Part shown: piece by piece, positions 1 to 6,884 of the stretch
How the letters are laid out: each line of letters begins with the position of its first letter
How positions within the stretch are numbered: position 1 is the first letter of the stretch
NCBI GenBank assembly: GCA_964423545.1
Contig: CAYRFV010000193.1
Location: forward strand, 1 to 10,911
DNA: 10,911 nt
DNA from: JALOOE01 sp964423545
GTDB taxonomy: Bacteria > Chloroflexota > Anaerolineae > CG2-30-64-16
Direction: 5' to 3'
Notes under the pieces: generated by a model
The model's database searches: none
What the model saw: the letters and a program-made list of their open reading frames with translations, nothing else
Told to the model about the DNA's origin: nothing
Position numbers and translations under genes: made by a program

Positions 1-48
1 CGCCGTCATCCCCAGGGGGCCGCCATCGCGCAGTTCCTTAACGCGCAT
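1..48 (-). CDS. Possible 5' end of an unrecognised downstream gene (partial)
   Basis: After the aroQ stop codon an ATG at 46-48 opens a minus-strand frame that stays open for 16 codons to the window edge, reading MRVKELRDGGPLGMTA. The same frame has TTG codons upstream, one at 58-60, that could also serve as starts. There is no clear Shine-Dalgarno sequence. The position, about 37 bases after aroQ on the same strand, fits another member of the operon, but 16 residues are too few to name a family. It could also be a chance open frame in GC-rich DNA. Confidence 0.35.
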   Translation of the reverse strand, partial: MRVKELRDGGPLGMTA

Positions 49-85
49 CTGGATCGTCAAATCCAATCCAGCAGCCTGTTGTCTG

Positions 86-517
86 TCAGTCTTGTTCGAG
101 CAGCGCGGCCAGTCCGAGCAGGTAGCTCTGCGCGCCGAAGCCGGCGATCTGCCCCTGGCACACCGGCGCAATGACCGAGGTGTGCCGGAACGCCTCGCGG
201 GCGTGGATGTTGCTCAAGTGCACCTCGACGGTCGGAATGCCCACCGCCGCAATGGCGTCACGCACTGCATAGGAGTAGTGGGTGAACGCGCCGGCGTTGA
301 TCACGATGCCGTCCGCCCAGCCGCGCGCTGCGTGGATCGCATCCACCAGCGCGCCTTCGTGGTTCGACTGCAGGATGCGCAGCGTCGCGCCGCGCTCCGC
401 CGCCGCTTGCTCCAGCCGCGCGTTGATCTGAGCCAGGGTGACCGTGCCGTAGACACCCGGTTCGCGCGTGCCGAGCAGGTTGAGGTTCGGTCCGTGCAGG
501 ATGAGGATGTGGGTCAT
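86..517 (-). CDS. aroQ: Type II 3-dehydroquinate dehydratase
   Basis: The 143-residue product dehydrates 3-dehydroquinate to 3-dehydroshikimate, step 3 of the shikimate pathway, in the cytosol. Visible family blocks are GPNLNLLGTREP (9-20) followed by the catalytic Tyr23, with Arg18 in the flexible lid; QSNHEG (50-55); the substrate-binding NAGAFTHYSYA (74-84); and VEVHLSNIHAREAFRHTS (97-114), which carries the catalytic His100. Length is normal for the small dodecameric type II enzyme, which is unrelated to type I AroD. The ATG at 515-517 is preceded by AGGAG (528-532) ten bases away, supporting this start. The gene follows aroKB by 84 bases and ends in TGA at 86-88. All active-site residues I can place are present. 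Confidence 0.97.
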   Translation of the reverse strand: MTHILILHGPNLNLLGTREPGVYGTVTLAQINARLEQAAAERGATLRILQSNHEGALVDAIHAARGWADGIVINAGAFTHYSYAVRDAIAAVGIPTVEVHLSNIHAREAFRHTSVIAPVCQGQIAGFGAQSYLLGLAALLEQD

Positions 518-601
518 GGTGAGATCGCTCCTGGGAGGGCGCTGGCGGTGCGCCGCGCCTGGGACGCGTTGACGCGCGGGAGCGGAGGCAAGCCGGCCCG
601 A

Positions 602-2308
602 TCACGCCGCACGGATCGTCTCCAGTGCGTCCAGCACCGCGGGCGCCGCGATGCCCTCGGCCACCGTCACTCTGCCGACGCGAAGAATGATCACAAACCG
701 CAGCGAGCGGCCGCGGCGCTTCTTGTCAGCGCCCATGGCGGCTGTGGCTGCCACCGGGTCGAACGCGTACCGGGTGGGCAGGCCCAAGCGCGCCACCGCG
801 TCTCGGATGCGAGCCGGCAGCCCGGCGTCGCAGCGGCCGAGAGCCGCGCTCATCTCGGCCGCTGCGATCGTGCCGAGGGCGACGGCTTCGCCGTGGCGCA
901 GGGCATAGCCGGAAATCTGCTCCAGCGCATGGCCGAAGGTGTGGCCGAGGTTCAGCCAGGCCCGGTCGCCCATCTCGAACGGATCACGCTCGACGATGCG
1001 GGCCTTTACCCGCACCGCATCCGCAATCAGGGCGACCGGTGACGCCGGGCCGTGGGCAGCCAGCCGCTCGAACAGCCCTGCATCGCCGATGATGCCGGCC
1101 TTGAGGATCTCGGCCAGGCCGGACCGCCATTCCGCGGCGGGCAAGGTGCTGAGCAGATCGGGATCGATCAGCACCAGCTCTGGCTGTTTGAAAGCGCCGA
1201 CCAGGTTCTTGCCTGCCGGCAGGTCGACTGCTACTTTGCCCCCGACGCTGGCGTCCACCATCGCCAGCAAGCTCGCAGGAATTTGGATGAACGGCACGCC
1301 ACGCAGCCAGGTGGCGGCGGCGAAACCCGCCAGGTCGCCGACAACCCCGCCCCCGAGCGCGATCACCGGCTCGTTGCGGGCCAGCTTCGCGGCGGCGAAC
1401 CGGTCGAAGAGGTCTGCAGCCGTGGCAAGCGTCTTGTGCGTCTCGCCATCCGGGATCTCGAAGAGCAACGGCTCGAAGCCGGCCTCAGCCAGCGAGGCTG
1501 CCAGCAGGCCGGCGTGGCACGCGCCGACCTGGGGATTGGTGACAACTGCGCAGCGGCCGGGCGTGAGGCCTGCCGCCGCGATGCGAGGGCCTGCCTGGCG
1601 CAGCAGCCCTGCAGCGATCAGCACCTCGTAGCTGGTCGGTTGGCCGGATGAGGAGCCGTGGGTGCCCGCCGGTTGCGCGATCAGTCGGGACGTTTCCCTT
1701 CGGTCTCCCATGCCGTCGGTCGCCTGCTCCATCAGGCGCACCACAAGCCGGCGCCCGCCTTCGGGCAGACCCGCCGCGATCCCCATCACGCTCTCGGCTG
1801 CGGCGGCAACCGAGAGCTCGGTGGTGTCAACGTGGTCAGCGATCGCTCCGTAGGCTGCCGAGCGTTGCGCCAACAGCTCGCGAATGCGCGCGAGCCGATC
1901 GTAGCCGGCGAGCATCGGCCGGTTGGCGTCGTCGCCGATGCGATGCAAGAGCGTCTCGGGAGACGCGTCGAGGCAGATGAGCGTGCCGCCGCGCGACAGG
2001 GCCTCGCGGTTCGACGCGCTGACAGCGGCTCCGCCGCCTGCGGCGATCACCAGGCCGGCCGGTGCACTCAGCTCCTGGCAGATCGCGGCCTCCCGATCTC
2101 GGAAGACGGATTCGCCGTCTTGGGCGAAGATGGCCGGGATCGGCTTGCCGGCGCGTTCGGCGATGATGTCGTCGAGGTCCACGAACGGGCGGCCCAGGCG
2201 CGCCGCAACCTCGCGGCCGACGGCCGTCTTGCCGGCGCCCATGAAGCCCGTCAGGATGATGTTGGGCTCCGAGGCCTGGACGCCGGAGGCTGAATGCAAG
2301 TTGCTCAT
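602..2308 (-). CDS. aroKB: Shikimate kinase / 3-dehydroquinate synthase fusion
   Basis: This 568-residue protein joins pathway step 5 (ATP-dependent 3-phosphorylation of shikimate) to step 2 (NAD- and metal-dependent cyclisation of DAHP to 3-dehydroquinate). The N-terminal kinase (about 14-175) has a Walker A GFMGAGKT (21-28), VDLDDII, FRDRE, a GGG shikimate-binding turn, RPML in the lid and a late Arg-Tyr adenine contact. A polar linker of about 50 residues (174-224) follows. The synthase domain (about 225-568) has DGETHK, GGGVVGDLAGF, PASLLAMVDASVGGK, GKNLVGAF, and the metal ligands Glu400, His456 (GHTFGHALE) and His472 (HGEAV). An in-frame ATG lies 42 bases upstream at 2350, but it would overlap aroC. 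The 2308 start has GGGAG seven bases before it and lies 14 bases after the aroC stop, so I prefer it. Both halves look catalytically complete. Confidence 0.95.
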   Translation of the reverse strand: MSNLHSASGVQASEPNIILTGFMGAGKTAVGREVAARLGRPFVDLDDIIAERAGKPIPAIFAQDGESVFRDREAAICQELSAPAGLVIAAGGGAAVSASNREALSRGGTLICLDASPETLLHRIGDDANRPMLAGYDRLARIRELLAQRSAAYGAIADHVDTTELSVAAAAESVMGIAAGLPEGGRRLVVRLMEQATDGMGDRRETSRLIAQPAGTHGSSSGQPTSYEVLIAAGLLRQAGPRIAAAGLTPGRCAVVTNPQVGACHAGLLAASLAEAGFEPLLFEIPDGETHKTLATAADLFDRFAAAKLARNEPVIALGGGVVGDLAGFAAATWLRGVPFIQIPASLLAMVDASVGGKVAVDLPAGKNLVGAFKQPELVLIDPDLLSTLPAAEWRSGLAEILKAGIIGDAGLFERLAAHGPASPVALIADAVRVKARIVERDPFEMGDRAWLNLGHTFGHALEQISGYALRHGEAVALGTIAAAEMSAALGRCDAGLPARIRDAVARLGLPTRYAFDPVAATAAMGADKKRRGRSLRFVIILRVGRVTVAEGIAAPAVLDALETIRAA

Positions 2309-2315
2309 CGATGGT

Positions 2316-2320
2316 CTCCC
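2316..2320 (-). promoter_or_regulatory. Ribosome binding site deciding the aroKB start
   Basis: The minus strand reads GGGAG here, seven bases before the ATG at 2306-2308. This favours the shorter 568-residue product over the upstream ATG at 2350, which lies inside aroC. Confidence 0.7.
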
Positions 2321-2322
2321 GT

Positions 2323-3510
2323 TCAGCCCGCTTCGTAGGCGAATCGCCATGGTGCATCGTCCATCGGCAGATCCTCCAGCCGGCTTCGACGCAGTGCAGC
2401 GGCGCGCGGCCGTTGTTCGGCCAGCGAGTCGCCGCCCAGCTTCTCCATCAGCGCGTCCGCCATCACCCAGGCCACCATCGCCTCACCGATCACCACCGCG
2501 CGCGGCACGGCGCAGAAGTCGGAGCGCTCATAGTTCGTGGGCGCCGGCTTCCCACTCGCCAGGTCGACCGAGCGCAGCGGCGACAGGGTGGTGCTGATCG
2601 GCTTCATGGCCGCTCGCAACACGATCGGTTCGCCGGTGGTGACGCCGCCCTCCAGCCCGCCCGCACGGTTGCTGGCGCGACGCAGGTTGCCCGACGCGTC
2701 GCGTACGATCTCGTCATGCACTTGGGTGCCGCGCAGGCGAGCATTCGCGAAGGCCGGACCGATCTCGACTCCTTTGATCGCCTGAATCGTGGCAACTGCA
2801 GCCAACAGCCTACCGTCCAGTTTCCGGTCGAAGTGGACGTGGCTGCCCAGTCCAGGCGGCGCGCCCAATACGACCACTTCGAACACGCCGCCGAGCGTAT
2901 CCTTGGCTTGCATCACATCCCGGATGTGCCCGCGCATCGCCTCGGCGGCCGCGGGATCGGGACAGCGGACGTCGCTGGTTTCGGCGACCTCACAACGCTC
3001 GACATAAGACATAGCATCCGGCAGCGAGGCTTCCACGGCGCCGATGGAGGTGACGTAGCCGCCGACCGTGACAGCGAACTGCGCCAGGTAGGCTTTGCAC
3101 ACCGCGCCGACCGCTACGCGGGCGGTGGTCTCCCGCGCGCTGGCGCGTTCCAGCGCGAGCCGCAGATCGCGATAGCCGTACTTGATGGCGCCGGTGAGGT
3201 CTGCGTGGCCGGGCCGCGGGACAGTCATCGGCGGGATCTCCTTGGTCGCCCACGCCCTGTAGTCCAGGTTGGCGATTTCGAGCGCAAGGGGCGCGCCGGT
3301 GGTGAGGCCGCCCATCACGCCCGCCGTGAGCTGCACCGCATCGCGTTCGATCTTCATGCGACCGCCGGAGCCATAGCCCTGCTGCCGACGCGCAAGCTCC
3401 CGGTTGATCGCGTCGGCCCCGATCGGCAGGCCCGCGACCATCCCTTCGAGGATGGCCGTGAGCCTGGGACCGTGGCTCTCGCCGGCGGTGAGGAAACGAA
3501 GAGGACTCAA
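2323..3510 (-). CDS. aroC: Chorismate synthase
   Basis: The 395-residue enzyme converts EPSP to chorismate, the last common step, using reduced FMN. The N-terminal signature FLTAGESHGPRL (6-17) contains one of the two conserved active-site histidines (His13). GYGSGGRMKIERD (45-57) follows, then RPGHADLTGAIKYGYRD (99-115) with the second histidine (His102), and ERASARETTARVAVGAV with conserved Arg and Ser residues. GGVTTG and RSDFCAVPR blocks lie further on. Length is normal for bacterial AroC. The start is TTG at 3508-3510, overlapping the TGA of the preceding methyltransferase gene as TTGA. AGGAG (3518-3522) sits seven bases upstream, and no in-frame ATG would give a better family N-terminus. 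Translational coupling to the upstream gene is likely. The stop at 2323-2325 lies 14 bases before aroKB. Confidence 0.96.
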   Translation of the reverse strand: MSPLRFLTAGESHGPRLTAILEGMVAGLPIGADAINRELARRQQGYGSGGRMKIERDAVQLTAGVMGGLTTGAPLALEIANLDYRAWATKEIPPMTVPRPGHADLTGAIKYGYRDLRLALERASARETTARVAVGAVCKAYLAQFAVTVGGYVTSIGAVEASLPDAMSYVERCEVAETSDVRCPDPAAAEAMRGHIRDVMQAKDTLGGVFEVVVLGAPPGLGSHVHFDRKLDGRLLAAVATIQAIKGVEIGPAFANARLRGTQVHDEIVRDASGNLRRASNRAGGLEGGVTTGEPIVLRAAMKPISTTLSPLRSVDLASGKPAPTNYERSDFCAVPRAVVIGEAMVAWVMADALMEKLGGDSLAEQRPRAAALRRSRLEDLPMDDAPWRFAYEAG

Positions 3511-4538
3511 GCATCGACTCCTATCTGGTCCGACCGGGCGCGGCGCGCCACGAGCACCTCGCGCTGCTTGATCACCCGGTCCACGCGGTGTCCCAGCCGA
3601 TCATAGGGCGGCTGGTTGAACACTCGCAGCGCGGCGGCCGATTCCACCAGTGCGATCATGTCGGGCCGCGGAAAACGCGTTGCATCCCACGAGAACACCA
3701 GCGCGCCCTCTTCGGCCAGGAGGGAGGTCCAGGCGGGCAGCGCCGCGGAGAGGAGCGCGACCAGTGGGCCATGATGCTGGATTCCGTATGGCAGATCCGT
3801 CACAATCAGATGCGGTCTGAAGCCAGCGATCAGCTCCGGGGACCTCGCTGTCTCGCCGTGCGCCAGCAGACAGCGCTGCCGGACCACTCTGGGGGTGGCC
3901 TTGCCGATGGCAAACGACCATCGATGCCCCAACTTTCTCAGCCGCTCCTGCTTCAGGTCGAAAGGCACGCCATGCTCGCGCAGATACTCACCCAAGAAGG
4001 CCGCCGTTGACTCCACGTCGCCCAGTTCGCGCTCGACCCCCGCAGCATTCGCCCCCAGTGTCAGCGCGGCGAAGAGCGTCGTGCCGCCCCCGGCGAGCGG
4101 GTCGAACACGCTCAGCGCGTCCCACGGCCGGTCGGCATATCCGCTGCTGAACCGGGCGATGTTGCACAGAAAGTGCGTGAACTGCTCGTTTGTCTTGCCC
4201 CGGTACCGGCGCGCCATCAGCAGGTCCTGCGGCAGCGCCGCGGCAAAGCAGGTTTCCAGGGGACGCAGAAAGGGCCCCTGAAGTTCACCGATCCGTTCGT
4301 GGTACGTGAAAAAGCCGCTGGAGAGCGCCAGAGCGCCCAACTCGCCGCGCTGCGCCTCATCGGGTGCTGCGGACAGGTCGAAGCGCAGGTACGGCCGGCC
4401 TCCTAGCCGGATAGCGCACACCTCGGTCATGAGCCGGCCCACCGGGCTCAGGGCCAGCTCATGCGGGGCCAGGGCGCCTGCCACGTCGGCGTACTGGGTG
4501 CTCCGCTGCGGCGCGATCTGCGCCACCAGTGTGACCAC
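3507..4538 (-). CDS. TRM11-like SAM-dependent methyltransferase, substrate unknown
   Basis: The 343-residue product has a Rossmann methyltransferase core in its C-terminal two thirds. The SAM-binding motif I is FDPLAGGGTTLFAAL (145-159), and the catalytic motif IV is VTDLPYG (246-252), a DPPY-type motif seen in amino-group methyltransferases acting on nucleic acids. The preceding YRGKTNEQFTHFL (112-124) resembles the segment before the SAM site in TRM11/TrmG10-related proteins (COG1041-like). The N-terminal 110 residues do not show a THUMP domain I can recognise. The likely substrate class is RNA or DNA (base N-methylation), but this is inference. It starts at GTG (4536-4538) with AAGGA (4549-4553) ten bases upstream, 42 bases after tyrS, and its stop overlaps the aroC start. 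Its role in an aromatic amino acid operon is unclear; it may be a passenger or may modify tRNA. Confidence 0.75.
   Translation of the reverse strand: MVTLVAQIAPQRSTQYADVAGALAPHELALSPVGRLMTEVCAIRLGGRPYLRFDLSAAPDEAQRGELGALALSSGFFTYHERIGELQGPFLRPLETCFAAALPQDLLMARRYRGKTNEQFTHFLCNIARFSSGYADRPWDALSVFDPLAGGGTTLFAALTLGANAAGVERELGDVESTAAFLGEYLREHGVPFDLKQERLRKLGHRWSFAIGKATPRVVRQRCLLAHGETARSPELIAGFRPHLIVTDLPYGIQHHGPLVALLSAALPAWTSLLAEEGALVFSWDATRFPRPDMIALVESAAALRVFNQPPYDRLGHRVDRVIKQREVLVARRARSDQIGVDA
3518..3522 (-). promoter_or_regulatory. Ribosome binding site for the TTG start of aroC
   Basis: The minus strand reads AGGAG seven bases before the TTG at 3508-3510. It supports a non-ATG start that overlaps the upstream stop codon. 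A nearby ATG at 3514 is in a different frame. Confidence 0.75.
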
Positions 4539-4580
4539 TGTATTCTCGTCCTTCGAACAGCCAGGCGATGCGCAGAGCCA

Positions 4581-5858
4581 TCACGCACGCAGCCGCAGCA
4601 GGTGATGCTGCTTCTTGCCGGTCCGCAGCACCACGAACCGGCCGGCGATGAGCTGCGCCGTCGTGATACTCTGCGCAGCGTCTTCGACGCGAACGTTGTT
4701 GACGTAGGCGCCGCCGGCCGCGATCAGCCTGCGCGCCTCTCCCTTCGACTTCGCCAGGCCTGTCTCGGTGAGGAGATCGAGGATCGGCGTGCCGTTCCCT
4801 TCGAACGCCGAATGCGGTATCTCGCTGGCTGGCGCCTCGCTGAAGACGTCCTCGATGTCTTCAGGGCTCAGTCCATCGAGCGCGCCGCCGAAGAGCGCCT
4901 GGGAGGCGCGCTCGGCGTCGGCGAGCGCCTGGTCGCCGTGCACCAGGCGCGTCATGTCGCGCGCCAGCTTTCGCTGCGCCTCGCGCTGCTCCGGTCGCTC
5001 GGCCAGCACCTGTTGCAGCGCCGCAATCTCCTCCTGATCCAACCAGGTGAAGTAACCGAGGTATCGGATGACGTCAGCATCCTGCAGGTTGAGCCAGAAC
5101 TGGTAGAAGCGGTAGGGCGATGTGCGTTTGGCATCCAGCCAGATAGCGCCCTGTTCCGTTTTGCCGAGCTTCACCCCTTCGCTGTTGGTCACCAGCGGAT
5201 AGACGAGGGCATGGGCGTGCACCCCCCTGACGCGGCGGATCAGGTCGACGCCCGCCACAATGTTGCCCCACTGATCGCTGCCGCCCGCCTGGAGCGTGCA
5301 GCCGTACCTGTCATGGAGCTGCAAGAAGTCGTAGGCCTGCAGCAGCATGTAGCTGAACTCGGTATAGGAGATGCCGTCCTGCCGTTCCAGGCGCGACTGC
5401 ACCGACTCCTTCGCGATCATGTAGTTGACGGTGAAGTGCTTTCCCACATCGCGCAGGAAGTCCATCATCGGAATCGTGGTCAGCCAATCCGCATTGTTGA
5501 CGATCCGGGCCGGGTTGCCGCGCACATCGAAGTCGAGAAAGTGCGCCAACTGCTTCTTGATGTTCTCGACATTCGCCGCGATCCGCTCCTTGCTCTGCAG
5601 CGGGCGCTCATGAGTCTTGCCACCCGGGTCGCCGATCAAGCCGGTGCCACCGCCGGCCAGGGCGATGGGCGTGTGGCCGCAGCGCTGCATGCGCGCCAGC
5701 ACGATCAATGCCAGCAGGTTGCCCACCTGGAGGCTGTCTGACGACGGATCGAAGCCGATGTAAGCCGTGATCGGCCCCTTTGCCAGCATCTCAGGCAGTC
5801 CGTCCGTGAAGTCGTAGACCAGACCGCGCCATTGCAGCTCCTCGAACAGGCTCTTCAT
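4581..5858 (-). CDS. tyrS: Tyrosyl-tRNA synthetase
   Basis: This class I synthetase of 425 residues charges tRNA-Tyr with tyrosine in the cytosol. Visible are the nucleotide-binding segment GFDPSSDSLQVGN (35-47), which holds the HIGH-equivalent motif; GGGTGLIGDPGGK; SYTEFSYMLLQAYDFLQL; the tyrosine/ATP-site block GGSDQWGN (192-199); and KLGKT (230-234) as the KMSKS-type loop. A C-terminal S4-like RNA-binding domain covers about 357-422 (ILDLLTETGLAKSKGEARRL onward). Length is typical for bacterial TyrRS. The first His of the HIGH-type motif is Gln here. I chose the ATG at 5856-5858, which overlaps the aroE stop as ATGA and has AAGGAG seven bases upstream. A start 24 bases earlier at 5882 has less support. 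Coupling to aroE links synthetase and amino acid production. Confidence 0.96.
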   Translation of the reverse strand: MKSLFEELQWRGLVYDFTDGLPEMLAKGPITAYIGFDPSSDSLQVGNLLALIVLARMQRCGHTPIALAGGGTGLIGDPGGKTHERPLQSKERIAANVENIKKQLAHFLDFDVRGNPARIVNNADWLTTIPMMDFLRDVGKHFTVNYMIAKESVQSRLERQDGISYTEFSYMLLQAYDFLQLHDRYGCTLQAGGSDQWGNIVAGVDLIRRVRGVHAHALVYPLVTNSEGVKLGKTEQGAIWLDAKRTSPYRFYQFWLNLQDADVIRYLGYFTWLDQEEIAALQQVLAERPEQREAQRKLARDMTRLVHGDQALADAERASQALFGGALDGLSPEDIEDVFSEAPASEIPHSAFEGNGTPILDLLTETGLAKSKGEARRLIAAGGAYVNNVRVEDAAQSITTAQLIAGRFVVLRTGKKQHHLLRLRA

Positions 5859-6868
5859 GCGTATAGCTCCTTCTGCATCCAATGGGCGAGTGCGCGCTCA
5901 TCCGCGCCGGTCCAGAGCGCCGCCGAGCGCGCACCCTGGTGCACCAGCATCCCCAGGCCATCGATGGCGTAGGCGCCGGCGGCCTCCGCCAGCCTCAAGA
6001 ACGGCGTGCGGACGTTGTAGATCAGGTCATAGACCACCTGGTCGGGCCGGAACGGCACGGCCGCATCCCATGGCAGCGCATCGGCATCACCGTGCAGGCC
6101 GAGGCTGGTCGTATTCACGATCAGGTCGGCGCTGGCCGCCAGCGCCGGCAGATCGCCCGGAAACGGATGCGCCGACACCTGCGCCGCCGGCAGCACCCGT
6201 TCTATGAGGCGACTCAGCTCCTCGGCGCCGTCCGGCGTCCGGTTCGCGATCGCAACGCTCACCCCCGCCTCGGCCAGCGCAAAGACCACGGCCCGCGCGG
6301 CGCCGCCCGCACCGATCACGACGGCGCGCCGGATCGACGAACTGCGGGCCGAACGTCCCGAGGCTGGCTCCCGCTCCTCGTCGCCTCCCTCGCGTTTCCA
6401 GGTCGGGCTCTGCCCGTTCTCTGCATTCCGCTGCCGGGCATCGCCCACGCGCACCCCGTGCGCCCACAGGTCCATCATGAACCCGTGGCCGTCCGTGCTA
6501 TCGCCCAGCAGCGAACCGTCGGGTCGAATGATGATGGTGTTGACCGAGTCGACCGCCGCCGCAATGGGCGTCAGCGCATCCATCAACCGCGCCAGCCCCG
6601 GTTTGTGCGGGATCGTGGCATTGCAACCGGAGAAGCCCAGCGCGACCAGACCCCGAACCGCACCGGCCAGCCGCTCCGGCGGCACCGGGAACGGCACATA
6701 CACCCAGTCCAGACCCAGTGCAATGAACGCTGCATTATGCATGCGCGGGCTCAAGCTGTGCGTGATGGGCCAGCCCATCACGCCGGCAAGCCGCGTCGTC
6801 CCGGTGATGGCCGGACGTCGATGGCCGGAGGCCGGTGGATGAGCCGCAACTGCTCTGCTCTCGTGCAT
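5855..6868 (-). CDS. aroE: Shikimate dehydrogenase (NADP+) with an interdomain insertion
   Basis: The 337-residue enzyme reduces 3-dehydroshikimate to shikimate, step 4. The catalytic domain shows GWPITHSLSP (32-41), whose serines bind shikimate; CNATIPHK (82-89) with the catalytic Lys89; DSVNTI (107-112); and GDSTDGHGF (122-130) with the catalytic Asp126. The NADP-binding domain has GAGGAARAV (186-194), NRT (209-211, usual NADP phosphate contact), NTTSLGL, and DLIYN. The family is usually about 270-290 residues. The excess comes from about 20 extra N-terminal residues and a hydrophilic segment of about 36 residues (143-178) between the domains. The ATG at 6866-6868 lies 16 bases after the aroA stop, with only a weak GGGG-type ribosome site. 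Its stop overlaps tyrS as ATGA. All key residues are present, so I expect an active enzyme. Confidence 0.95.
   Translation of the reverse strand: MHESRAVAAHPPASGHRRPAITGTTRLAGVMGWPITHSLSPRMHNAAFIALGLDWVYVPFPVPPERLAGAVRGLVALGFSGCNATIPHKPGLARLMDALTPIAAAVDSVNTIIIRPDGSLLGDSTDGHGFMMDLWAHGVRVGDARQRNAENGQSPTWKREGGDEEREPASGRSARSSSIRRAVVIGAGGAARAVVFALAEAGVSVAIANRTPDGAEELSRLIERVLPAAQVSAHPFPGDLPALAASADLIVNTTSLGLHGDADALPWDAAVPFRPDQVVYDLIYNVRTPFLRLAEAAGAYAIDGLGMLVHQGARSAALWTGADERALAHWMQKELYA
5867..5872 (-). promoter_or_regulatory. Ribosome binding site deciding the tyrS start
   Basis: The minus strand reads AAGGAG within the last codons of aroE, seven bases before the ATG at 5856-5858. It selects the 425-residue TyrRS and implies translational coupling with aroE. 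Confidence 0.8.
6335..6442 (-). repeat. Possible in-frame inserted element in aroE
   Basis: This segment encodes residues 143-178 of AroE, which have no counterpart in the usual domain junction. The protein is rich in Arg, Glu, Gly and Ser and lacks hydrophobic periodicity. At DNA level it contains a perfect hairpin, CGGGC-TCT-GCCCG at 6404-6416 on the plus strand. It also holds a GC-rich stretch bounded by short complementary CGAGG/CCTCG ends (about 6358-6392). A palindromic repeat inserted in frame is one explanation; an ordinary variable loop is another. Confidence 0.35.
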
Positions 6869-6884
6869 ACGCCTACCCCATCGG

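Noticed and set aside
518..601. Regulatory element or small gene in the aroKB-aroQ gap
   Set aside because: Only short GC-rich direct repeats (GACGCG twice near 562-575) are visible, with no hairpin-plus-T-run, promoter-like boxes or credible open frame beyond the aroQ ribosome site.
2309..2350. Upstream ATG at 2350 as the aroKB start
   Set aside because: It would overlap aroC by 28 bases and adds 14 residues with no family similarity, while the 2308 ATG has a well-spaced GGGAG.
2311..3606. Long plus-strand open frames (also 92-1042, 4461-5741, 5882-7093, 8651-9613)
   Set aside because: They lie opposite well-supported aro, tyrS and tyrA genes, are rich in Arg, Ala, Gly and His, show no family motifs, and are expected from GC-rich codon use on the other strand.
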